NCBI GenBank assembly: GCA_017591395.1
Contig: WEDG01004885.1
Coordinates: forward strand, 1 to 64,000
DNA length: 64,000 bases
Reading direction: 5' to 3'
From: Schistocephalus solidus
Lineage: Eukaryota > Platyhelminthes > Cestoda > Diphyllobothriidea > Diphyllobothriidae
Shown: positions 23,561 to 35,289 of the stretch, piece after piece
How the letters are laid out: every line of letters begins with the position of its first letter
Position numbering within the stretch: the stretch's first letter is position 1
Translations under genes and position numbers: made by a program
Notes under the pieces: model-generated
Told to the model about the DNA's origin: nothing
What the model saw: only the letters and a program-made list of their open reading frames with translations
Databases searched by the model: none

Positions 23561-23640
23561 TTTTGTGTACCCCTCCTCCGCGGAGGTAAGCTTGGACATC
23601 CCAGACGGCGGCCACACTCCACTATGGGTTACGGTTGGCT

Positions 23641-24505
23641 TTTTAGGGGAAGAGTTACTTGAATTAGCCTGGGTTGCCTATAGATTTGCATGTTGCCCTC
23701 TCCGTAGGAATTTTGAAATTAACGGGAGATGAATGAGGGGGATGGGGAGGGGGAATACAATACTGGATTTGGGGATACGCAGCACCGGATAGCCTCACCT
23801 GGTTTAGACCACCGGCCGAGACTCTTTCTGTGGTTTAGCCGCTAGACAGAGCTCAGTTTCGAGGCGCCTCATATAAAACCTTGGTACCAGTTACCGGTCA
23901 GCCCCGAAGCATTCACCACCTACAATATACAACTGGAGCAACCTAATGCTACCTGCGCGATGCTCCCTAACTATGGTGAAATAGGTAGACCATCTAGTGT
24001 AAACTCGAATAATTCATGAGACTGAAGTCTCCTACCAGGCTCTTGATATCTCCAATGTTTCTGTTCATGTGCTCGCAGTTGGAAGGTACTAGCTGGGGTG
24101 TACTGTTATTCACGGCAATTGGAGCAGTCAATTTGACCACAGAAGATTCGAATTTCGTCAAGTAACAACGTATCTTCCGAAACAGCACAACAGTCTGACT
24201 ATGAAAGAACCAAAACAGGAGGGATGAAGCAATTGTTTCAGGCATCAGCAGTTTCTCAAATAATTCACAAGATACATGACTCTCTGTTTGAAAGACAGTT
24301 CGGCATGGAAATCTCGGGGCTGTATTAGGTGAAGTTTGAGCATTGATAATTCGAATGCGTGGGGAAGGTAGATACGAAAGCAGCTGCAAGCACCTGAGAG
24401 ACGAGTAGGAAGTTTTGAAATGAAAAAAATATTCTGCCCACTGTGCGATCCAGTAGCGTTTCCTCTGCAGTAAGGCAGGATCCTGGCGCCTTAAAAAAAT
24501 CGACC
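23641..24505. other. Probable ERT 5' UTR, then unassigned DNA
   Basis: The stretch up to about 23,990 likely belongs to the 5' leader of the minus ERT copy; this is inferred from position. A 185-codon minus open frame (23,994-24,551) resembles nothing I know, has no compositional support, and overlaps an ERT fragment. Confidence 0.4.
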
Positions 24506-24509
24506 CACG

Positions 24510-25560
24510 TGATCCGGACAACACCACGATGGTATCAACTGCGGAACCCAATCCAATCCACCGCCCTTTACGTCCTCAGACACGCACGTCGTCAAACAAG
24601 GTCTGGGATCGACGCCGAAATAAGCAACCTACTAGCTGAGAAAAATAAACGGCAAAAAGACTGCACCAACTGCCACACCGATGCAAAAAGAGCCATCTTC
24701 TTCAGATGGCGTCGTTTGGTGCAACAACGGTTGTCGGAGGCGCAGGACGCGTGTATGGACCGCAAGGCCAAGGAAATCCAAGTATACACGGACCGCAATG
24801 AAATGAAGAATTTATCTGTCATCAATATGGTAGTCTACACTCCCAGCACCAAAGGAACCGCACCGCTGCTCACCTCCGACGGAAAAACACTTCTGACGAA
24901 GAAATCCAAAATTATCAAGCGCTGGGCCGAGCACTTCAGAACACTCCTAGATCGACTGTCAAGGTCTCCGATGCCACTATAGGTCGGCTTCCCCAAGTGA
25001 AAATGAAGAAGGATATGTACCTCGGGCCGTCCCCTAACAGAAACAATCGGCGCTGTTCAACCGCTCTCCAGGGATACAGCATCGGGATTCGACGCAATAC
25101 CGATCGGACTCTACAAGCGCGGCAACCCTCGGTTGATGAGCATACTCACATCGTTCCTTCAAAAGATGTGGCGGCAAAGACAGGTCCCCAGGATTTCAAA
25201 GGACGGACGGAAATTTAACTGGTAAGTCTGCGATATTCACAAACGAATCTCACAGATCGAAGATGCTAAGATTTTCTTTCGAATCTGTCTTCATTGTCTC
25301 AACGGCCGTCTGGAACATAGACTTCTCCCGGAAAGCCAGTATCGTTAACGATGGCACAGCGACACCATAGGCATGATCTTCGTACGCGCTAGCTGCAAGA
25401 GAAGTGCCAAGAAATGCGGAGACATCTCTACAGTACGTTCGTTGACCTGAAGTAAACCTTCGTCACGGTGAACCACGATGGACTATAGGAAATCATGCAG
25501 AAATTCGAATGTGAGGAGCGAGCCACTCACATGGTGCGTCAGCTTCCCAACGGCAGAGAA
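24510..25560 (+). pseudogene. ERT fragment: connector and RT start, highly degenerate
   Basis: Plus-strand reading shows [45 protein letters not shown] and GTAPLLTSDGKTLLTKKS, the ERT connector. Further on, in shifted frames, come RT remnants corresponding to the ..LNGRLEH.LLPESQ.. and ..EPLTWCV.. blocks (25,290-25,550). It has several stops and frameshifts, so it is an old dead copy. Confidence 0.75.
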
Positions 25561-26044
25561 ACAATCCATACAAAGTGTTTTTATGAAATCGAAATCTGAT
25601 CCGAGGACAGTTTGCGCTGTTTGTACAGACGACGAAATCGCCTACTTAGAACACGGGAAGGCAAACCAGTCCCCTTGTGCTGTACGGGTTTAAAGGAATG
25701 CCAGTCGCTCGGAGGTCTGGCAACACGAAGGGTACCACCACCTTTTTGGACGGACACCAAAATTCCCCGAGACGCCTGCATCAGGAAGACGACGAAGAAG
25801 TCGCGTGAACGCTTCCCTAGCGTCAAATTGCGATGGATTGAAAGCAGTATAAGCTTAAACACATAAATCTGCGGTCTACTTACAGTCAGAAAAAGAGCTC
25901 TTCCCATCAACCGTGCCTGGTGGCCAGAACCACCGACGCGGAGGTGGACACAGCACCGAAGGTGAGGCAAGATCAAGAAGTACACGGGTGAAAGGGGGCG
26001 AGAAAAGCGAAATAACAGCTACATGCAGAGTAGGTTTGCCCACT
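25561..26044. other. 3' flank of the Suv4-20 gene
   Basis: No recognised gene. Overlapping open frames on both strands (25,581-25,985 -, 25,612-25,866 +) are unremarkable. It would contain the 3' UTR and polyadenylation region of the minus-strand gene, but I cannot place the cleavage site. Confidence 0.4.
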
Positions 26045-27960
26045 TTAAAAGTCAGTGTTGCCTAAAGTAAAATATAACGGAGGGGAGGGGGAGTGGGCCA
26101 AGTCAGTCAATGGCCAAAGGAAGATAAAATTGAAGGAGATTGAGACACAGAAAGAGAGGGGACGCACAGCGCTGGTATTTACATCTATAGACAAAAAGGA
26201 AAAAATGCATGCACATCCACACACGCATAGGCTTGTGGACACATCAACACAAAAAATTCTCAATTGTGGGAAGAATGCATGCATGCATACACACACACAC
26301 ACAGCCATCAATGCCGATGTGACTCGAGGAAAGCGGTCTCCTGTCCCATGTTCGACAGCGGCTACAGTCTCCTCCGCCTCATAACCTGAAACACAGTACA
26401 GCTTCTGGCCCAAGCGCTTAATGGTCACTGTGAGAGGCTTGATTCGAAGAGCAGCCAAGTCAGAGGGACTGGTATTACTACTACTACTACCATTGAGGCA
26501 GAGGTGCAGGTCTCGCATACTCTCTTGATGCTGCTCCAGTCCAGGGTTAATCGATGATGGACTATCAGGACCGTCTGGATACAGCGGTGGACAGGAACTA
26601 CATTCGGGAGCGGTGATGGGGGACGAGGAAGAGGAGGCAAAGAGGCAACGGCTACCACCACTACTATCACCACAAGGGAAGCAATCTGGTTCCTGAAGGA
26701 TGGGAGGAGGCGGCGTCAGAGCTGGCTGCAGGTGTGGAGGAGAGGGGGTGTTTAGGAGGGAAGAGCAAGTGGTTACGGCTGTGGTCCACATGTCCCGAGC
26801 CTGCCTCCCAAGCTGTGACCTGAGCAGAAAAGTCTTGCGGGCAGATGATGCGGGGGAGGAGCAGGCACCGGTGCCGAAGATGACACTCGAACGTGAGGGA
26901 GTGTATTTGTGACGCTGTTGCGTTGGACGACACAGCACCACGGGAGTGGGACATCTGAGCGACGAGGAAGCATGGTAGGAGCGAACCGGAGGACATCCAT
27001 TTGGAACGAATGGGCTAAGTTCAAACTGCGTCGCTGCAGTTGTTCTTCTGACGGAGGCATGTTCCTCGCCGACAATGGGGGAGGCGAGGGAGTAATAGGT
27101 GAGGCAGGAAGATTGGCTCGAAGCCCTGGGTAAACCGGTTAGACTGGCTGTTTGTCTCTCACTCTGTTCGAAATCGCAGGTGAAGGGAGATGCGCCCTCT
27201 GCGCCCTCATCATCCTCCATAAGTGCCCTTGAACTTGAGGACGAACGTGAGCCGGAGAGGCACCTACCGGTCTGTGGGTCAAAGCCGGAATGAGTTGTGG
27301 GCAGGAGGGTTCGGGCACGTTTGTGAAGATGATGGTGGTAATGCTGATGGTGGCTGTGTCGGCGTTTGTTGCAAGCAGCAGGAGTGGACATCGGCCGGTA
27401 CAAAGAGGTAACATGGAGGAGGGGTGGTGGACTGCGCTCGACAAACCACTCCGCCTCAGGGGAGGCATGAGAGAGAGGCGAGGAGAGGTCAGTGGAGCCT
27501 GTGCGTGAGCGTTTGCAGACGAGGACTAGGCGGTCACGAGGGGGGACGCATTCGGGATCAACGGCAGGACAGGTGGCGGAGGAGCTCGTGGAGGTGGGGG
27601 AATCGAGGTAAAAACAGGCAGACTGATGAGGAGACCGGTGTGGCGAGTCGGTTGGTGGTGCGGCGGCAGCGGCAGGCCTGGTGAGCGCTTTGGGCTTCCG
27701 GTTGCGTAGAAAGTAGTTATTTATGGGTGCCGCTGCATCCACGCTGGCAATCAACTTCGCATCATAATTGGTAAGTCGCCGACTGCGGACACGGACTGAG
27801 GCCCGTGACTGGCTTACTGTCGCTGGAGCAGAGGCAGCAGTGGAAAGTCCCGAGGCCGCTGTTGCTGCTGCAGTGACCACTGTCAGCGTTCGCGTACTGT
27901 CCGTGCTGTCGGAGGTCCACAGTTCACGACTGCAATCACAGAGGGAGCTAACGATGGAAG
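26045..27960 (-). CDS. Suv4-20 exon 7 (inferred): long low-complexity C-terminus
   Basis: Acceptor TGTCTTTCAG then 1,916 bp open to a stop, entered in phase 1. Rich in Ser, Pro, Ala and His. It includes [32 protein letters not shown], a His tract ([15 protein letters not shown]) and, near the end, [20 protein letters not shown], the best candidate for a conserved motif. The last 80 or so codons include CA/GT-repeat translation (VCVCVC), so the true stop or another intron may lie near 26,380. Lies 14.7 kb from exon 6. Confidence 0.6.
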
Positions 27961-30900
27961 CTGAAAGACAAACAACAAAATATATCCAGTACATACATAT
28001 ATTGTGGTTGTTTTGTCGAAAAAATGCAGGCGAGAATTCAAGGGAAGAAATTCGAAGGGGCAGCCAAAATTGAAATGCTTGCGAGCGGTGTCTTACATCA
28101 GTGGTTTATCCGAAGAATTCGCTAGACTGGTGAGCGAATTCGGGATTGGCGTCGCTCACAGACCGAAAGTGACAATCCACCGGCAACTCATGCAACCTAA
28201 AGACCAATTTCAATCGACCAAAATCCGGTGTAATTTACCGGATAGACTGTCGTTGGCGAAACCGGCAAGCAGGTTCGCAAGAGACTGCACGATCACGAGC
28301 TCGCTGTGGGACGGAAGGATAAATTTTCCTTGGTAGCCGCCCATGCATCCCCACCGGGACACGGCTTTGATTTCGAGAGCGTGAGAATATTGAGTCAGTC
28401 GGACAACCGGATTTCCCGCCTGTGGCGAGAAGCGTGGCACTCTATCAAGGACTCGATACAGGAGAAACGCAGAGATGAGGACCAACCTCTACACCTCCTT
28501 TTTTGCTTCAACAAAGGCCTTCGACACAGTTAGCCGCGATAGACACATGAAAGTAATGGTGAAATTTGCATGTCCGAAGCACTTCATAACAATGGTGTGC
28601 CAAGTTCATGATGGGTTGGTGGCTCGCGTCACCGACAACGGTGCAATCGCAGAAGTGTTTGTTGCCTGCTTACCTGCTTCCACCATATTAAGTCTCATGT
28701 TATCTACAATGCTGATGGACGCCTGGACGTAGCGAATGAATATAGTTAAACATTAATCGCCTTAAAGCGTTCTTATGGGTAAGCAAAGACCAGCGCCCAA
28801 GACCCGTTGTTGGCGGATGACTGCGAACTAAATGCCACGACAGAAGGGGACATGTGGCGGAATGTGGACCTCTTTACATCCGGTTGCTCTAATTTTTGAA
28901 CACGGAGGAGACGGTAGCCATGCTCCAATAGACGACCAATGCGGAGTAAAATGAACCTCATATCAAACGTCTATTGAACCCAACTCGCATAAGTAGAAAA
29001 ATTCGCACACCTTCCGAATACCATTTGAAGGAATGCCAAGATAGACGACGAAGCGACCCACTGGACTCCCGAAGCCATTCAGGCCTTCGACCAGCTACAG
29101 GCATCAGTTTAGAACCAGCAGCACAAAACTCCAGGCGAACGCTGTTTTAATAGGCGGAGACATGGATAGTCTAATCTAAACAAGTCAGGAAACTCAATCA
29201 TGTTTATCCCAGTTGCCACTGGATACTGAAAAAATCCGGAAAGACAGAGTCCCCAACACGGAAATCTTGGAACGAATCGGAATCTTCAGCATTCACGCCA
29301 AGCTGAGGAAAGTTCTACTGTGCCGGAGCGGCAATGTCATGAGTACGGATGACGAGCGCCTGCCAAATCAACTTTCCATGGCTATATCGCGATAAGTTCT
29401 CGTCAACACGGAGCACAGAAATGACGATATAAGGATAGTTTAAAAAGTTCTCTTAAAAATCGACAAATCAACCTGGGATCTGGATCCTGGGAGTACCTCG
29501 TCTAGGATCCACCGGCCTAGGGCAGAGTAGTCAAGGGTGTAACAGCGGTATACGAAGCCAACCGGATCGTCGCTGGCAAAGCCAAAAGAGCGGCTCGCAA
29601 GTCTCAAACGCCTCCAACTCAAAACGTGAACAACCAGTCCCCTCCAATAGGACTCTAGCTGTTAACGAACATTCCACGCACAGATCGGCCTTTTGGGGCA
29701 TTTAATCCGATGAAAAAACAACCCGGTTAGCTACCTGCTGCCTCCACAAATGCCCTCATCGACACCCCTGCACCAAACCCAACAACGGTAACCACCTTCA
29801 CCACCAGAGATGATCACACTCCTGATACCCCGTCGAAGACTTTGACCACCACCTCGATCACCCCTGCCAAAACCCCGCGACGACTACCACCTCTCCCAGC
29901 CCCCCCCCTCCCCCACCGGTAATAACACTGGACGCTCCATCAACGTCACCACCAGCAAGCTTGACTCCATCCCAACCTGTCCTCATTGCGATCGCACCTT
30001 CAAATCACACATTGGCCAGATTGGTCACTTGCAAATCCGTGGCACAATAACTGGCGAACCAGTGTCAGGAGCACCCAGCGCATTCCTCTCAGCAGAACGC
30101 ACTGCCTATGAAAAATCAGGCACAGCATGAGCCTACTCGACCATGTGCGCATCCAAGAAAACAGGCGGCAAAACTCCGACCAAACCACATCAGCATACAT
30201 ATCCTCGCTAGCAGACAGACGCACACACGCCATATAAAACCCCGCTCCACATCATCCTCTACAGGCACGGAATCGGCGCATGTCAGGTAAGTGGGAGGCA
30301 TGTTCTTTGGCGCCTCGTCCACGCGGCCTCTATGCTATGAACGCACGGGAAACTGTGAAACACTGGTGTGTTGTGTGTGTGTGTGGGGGGGGGGGCAGGT
30401 CATGTGTGACATGCACAAGCGGACTGCTTGGTTCTGTCTATCACTGCGCCCACTCTCAGCATCAGTTGGTTGACCGGCTCAGACAATCCACTAGTACACG
30501 GGGGAGCGGTAAGAGAGGTTGATATCGACTATCAGCACAAAATCCTTGATACAAATAAGCTGATGTGCCTGAGATGAGCACGGTGAGCTGAAAGTCATGG
30601 CTTGGAAGGTTGCCGACTGAGGACGGGATAAACTGAGCCGCGCAGTCAGCCTTGTGTCTGTTTGCGTGGAATGGCCGAGGGGTGGACTAAGGGTCAGGTT
30701 GCAATGGCTTCATCTTAACCTGATTGCTATGGCACTCCCCCAGCCAGTTGATATTCGAGTCGGCCCTCCTCGTTTGTTTACAATCCTAGTTCGTTGTGCG
30801 CGGTCCATTTGCGTGTGCAGGCATAAACAGGCTATTTTGCTTTTTCGTCCATTGCACCCGATCCTGCTACTCTCACCTCCCCTCGGACTTCTTGACTCTG

Positions 30901-32293
30901 CCATGACACTGGGTCGTTGAGAGAGTGAGGGAAAATGGATTGCAGTAGATGCAGCACAAGGCACCGCCCTTGCGTATACCCTGCTGTGCGACACACTGGG
31001 CAGCGTCTGAAAGGACGATCGAGCTGTCATCATCTTCGGTTTATAGTAATACAGTAAGCCCTCGAATATCACGGGGGTTACGTTCCGAGACTCCCGCGAA
31101 ATCAAAATTTCTGCGAAATATATATATATATATATAAGAATTATATTACCAACTGCGAATGTTGGAGAGGCTTTAAAGTTAACCCAAAGGCCAACGGGAC
31201 TAGTGAGTCCTGTAACCGATCGGTGAGCGCCCAACTAACGTTAAATATATATATGTTTAGTTGGAACCGACAAAGCCCAGGGAGACCGGAATGACCATTT
31301 CTGGCTTATTAGCCGTCATCAGCCAGTCATACTCGATCCCAAGTGTGGAACACCCGGGATTCGAACCCGCGACCTTTGGTAATAGAGTCGAACGCTCTAC
31401 CATTGAGCCACGGGCTCCTTGCTTTGTCGGTCGCGATCGGGAATATGATGATAGTATGCGGCTCACCGATCTGCTTAAGGAACATTTATGTTCCGTTGTG
31501 CCCTGGAACTCAGACTAGAGCCCTCACAGGCGGTCGCAAAGCGACGTGTAGCATATCGTGAGTATATAGCTCGAATCCTAGGTGTTCCACACTTGGGATT
31601 GGGTATGACTGGCTGATGACGGCTAATAAGCCAGAAATGGTCATTCCGGTCTCCCTTGTCTGTCGGTTACACACTATCAAGATATGCTACACGTCGCTAT
31701 GCTACCGCCTGTGAGGGCTCTAGTCTGAGTTCCAGGGCACGACGGAACATAAATGTTCCTTAAGCAGATCGGTGAACCGCACACTATCATCATATTCCCG
31801 ATCACAACCGACAAAACAACGGGCCCGTGGCTCAATGGTAGAGCGTTCGACTCAAATACCAAAGGTCGCGGGTTCGAATCCCAGGTGTGCCCAACTTGGG
31901 ATTGGGTATGACTGGCTGATGACGGCAAATAAGCCAGAAATGGCCATTCCGGTCTCCCGTGTCTTTGTCGGTTCCATCTTGTCAATATATATATATATAT
32001 GGAATGGAACCGACAAAGACAAGGGAGACCGGAATGGCCATTTCTGGCTTATTAGCCGTCATCAGCCAGTCATACCCAATCCCAAGTGTGGCACACCTGG
32101 GATTCGACTGGGTATGACTGGCTGATGACGGCTAATAAGCCAGAAATGGCCATTCCGGTCTCCCTTGTCTTTGTCGGTTCCATTCCATCATATGCTACAC
32201 GTCGCTATGCGACCGCCTGCGAGGGCTCTAGTCTGAGCTCCAGGGCACAACGGAACATGCATGTTCCTTAAGCAGATCGGTGAGCCCCACACT

Positions 32294-32333
<40 letters not shown>

Positions 32334-35226
32334 CGATTATTCTCTGGAGTCCATATACCAGAATACGCATAGAGAACGCTGGGCGACCCACTGAGGAGCC
32401 GAACCCCTCGTTGCTGTGTCACACAGCAGCAGAAAGATCGGCGAAACGTGTCTGGGCTTTTAGCTAGTATCTATGTCAGAAGTACGGTATAACGTCTTTG
32501 CCATATAAGATTCATACTACTTGTTTGTAGAATGGGCATTACGTTGCTCCCACCATCACAGAGACCACATCCATCTACTCATCGCCTGTTACCCCTACCA
32601 CCGCAACCACCACCGCCTTCACTACCACCACCACCACCATCAGCGATGGGGAATCTCTCTAAGCTGTACTCAATGCGACCGCACATTCACCTCACGAATC
32701 GGCCTGGTCGGTCACTTGCGAATACATCGTACAGAGACCGGTGAGCCAGTGCCTGGAGCACCATCACACAGCAGAGGTCGTCGCCTCCACTGCCCTCACT
32801 GTCCTCGCGCATTCACTCATCGCATAGGCCTATTCGGTCACATGCGCATCCATAACAGCGGAATTAACCACAATGCCGACAACACCGATACACCATGCAC
32901 ACCCTCCGCTCCTGCCATTCTTAGTGCCCCTGCCACCCCCACTACCAGCAATGACATCCTCCCAGCCTCTACCGATTTCTCCTGCCCACACTGAACCCGC
33001 AACTTCAACTCACGCATCGGCCTGGTCGGTCACCTGCGAATCCATCGCATGGAGGCTGGTGAACCAGTGCCTGGGGCTCCGACATACAGTCGACGTGCCC
33101 GCCTTCACTGCCCTAACTGCTTTCGCACATTTACACACCGCATGGGCCTATTAGGACACATGCGCCTCCATGACAACCTCCGGTAAACCACCGTAGGCTA
33201 ACCTACATCAGCGCACACTACCTACACCAATGCATCGACAACACTCTCACAATCACCATTTACCACAGTATATCACGGTTTCCTAGAAACCGTGGCTGAG
33301 AGAATCTGCCAATCTGACGCTTCCACCAGACCACGCCGTCGGCTCAGTGTATGTGCTGTGTGTGTCGAGTGGCTGACCAGTGAACTGGGAGTCAGACGGC
33401 GATGGCTGCTCCATATCCCCTGAGTTTGTGAATCCTGGTGTGTGCGTTATGGGGGCCAGGTCGTGCTGTGGCGCGCGAAGACGGGTACGCCGATCCGTCA
33501 GCCAATGCGCCCACTCCCACATCAGGCAACTGACTGGCTCGGACAGTGGTCTGATTGTGGGGGTGGGGGAAAGTGAGTCGAGAGCTCAGCGTATTTTCCT
33601 CACTATAAACAATCTGACGCGCTTGAAACTATCACGGTGCGCTAAAAGCCGTGGCTTGGAAGGTTGCCAACTGACGGGATAACTCGGACCGCGTGGTCAG
33701 CCCAATGTGTGTTTTGTGTGGAGTGGCTGACTGGCGGACTGAGAGTCAGGTTGCAATGGCTCCTTCTTAATGTGGCCTTTATGGCACTCCCACTCCGTGG
33801 GATCCGAGCCAGGTGTGGTGGCACGCCCAGGGGCGGCTTAGGCCGCGCCAGCCACCTGCGCCCTCTCCCATCTCCGGTCTTCTTGACTCTGTCTTGACAC
33901 CGGACTCAGGTGGGGGAGGAGGAGAGAGTGCGGTAGCTGCAGCGCAAGGCTACTATCACTTAAAACTAATTCACGCGCAAGTCACCGTCCCTGCACCACC
34001 TGGTGTGGAGCATACGGTGGACCTCGTCGAAATCGACGGTCGAACTGCCACGTGGTTATTCCACAGTGGTTGATTGTCTTCGACCCAAATGTTCATTGAA
34101 ATTTCGGGTCTGACCCTAAAAAGTCATGTCCGAATCACCTGACTCCATGTCCTGCACTTAATAATTTCAGAAATTATTTACCCGATTATTCTCTGGAGTC
34201 CATATACCAGAAACCGCATAGAGAACGCTGGGGGACCCACTGAGGAGCCGAACCCCTCGTTGCTGTGTCACACAGCAGCAGAAACATCGAGCGAAACACG
34301 TGTCTGGGCTTTTAGCTAGTATCTATGTCGGAAGTACGGTATAACGTCTTTGCCATATAAGATTCATACTACTTGGTACTACTTGTTTGTAGAATGGGCA
34401 TTACGTGGTTATTCCACAGTGGTTGATTGTCTTCGACCCAAATGTTCATTGAAATTTCGGATCTGACCCTAAAAGTCATGTCCGAATCACCTGACTCCAT
34501 GTCCTGCACTAAATAATTTCAGAAATTATTTATCCGATTATTCTCTGGAGTCCATATACCAGAAACCGCATAGAGAACGCTGGGGGACCCACTGAGGAGC
34601 CGAACCCCTCGTTGCTGTGTCACACAGCAGCAGAAACATCGGCGAAACACGTGTCTGGGCTTTTAGCTAGTATCTATGTCGGAAGTACGGTATAAACGTC
34701 TTTGCCATATAAGATTCATACTACTTGTAGTACTACTTGTTTGTAGAATGGGCATTACGTGGTTATTCCACAGTGGTTGATTGTCTTCGACCCAAATGTT
34801 CATTGAAATTTCGGATCTGACCTAAAAAGTCATGTCCGAATCACCTGACTCCATGTCCTGCACTAAATAATTTCAGAAATTATTTATCCGATTATTCTCT
34901 GGAGTCCATATACCAGAAACCGCATAGAGAACGCTGGGGGACCCACTGAGGAGCCGAACCCCTCGTTGCTGTGTCACACAGCAGCAGAAACATCGACGAA
35001 ACACGTGTCTGGGCTTTTAGCTAGTATCTATGTCGGAAGTACGGTAAACGTCTTTGCCATATAAGATTCATACTACTTGTTTGTAGAATGGGCATTACGT
35101 GGTTATTCCACAGTGGTTGATTGTCTTCGACCCAAATGTTCATTGAAATTTCGGATCTGACCCTAAAAAGTCATGTCCGAATCACCTGACTCCATGTCCT
35201 GTACTTGAAAATTTCAGAAATTATTA

Positions 35227-35289
<63 letters not shown>

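Larger units (their letters stand above)
21620..23640 (-). mobile_element. ERT retrotransposon, 5' half (endonuclease and RT start)
   Basis: On the minus strand: 5' region, APE-type endonuclease (about 23,500-22,500), connector, and the first RT blocks (22,164-21,640), ending inside the RT at the duplication breakpoint. This is the complementary half of the ERT pieces in the tandem units, and it is 3'-truncated, which normal target-primed integration does not produce. A later rearrangement is likely. At least three frameshifts are visible. Confidence 0.85.

Noticed and set aside
23994..24551. 185-codon minus-strand open frame.
   Set aside because: No recognisable domain or splice context, overlaps an ERT fragment; left unannotated as a gene.
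26667..27684. Several plus- and minus-strand frames of 60-109 codons.
   Set aside because: Overlap the 1.9-kb minus exon in other frames; GC-rich low-complexity sequence keeps them open by composition.
32521..33182. A host C2H2 zinc-finger gene.
   Set aside because: The fingers are near-identical to those of the ERT element at 40,020-40,540, lie within an ERT insertion with its 3' UTR, and include a stop.
34178..35222. Regular direct repeats, considered as a CRISPR-like array.
   Set aside because: Units of about 350-365 bp without unique spacers in a eukaryotic intron; it is a satellite.
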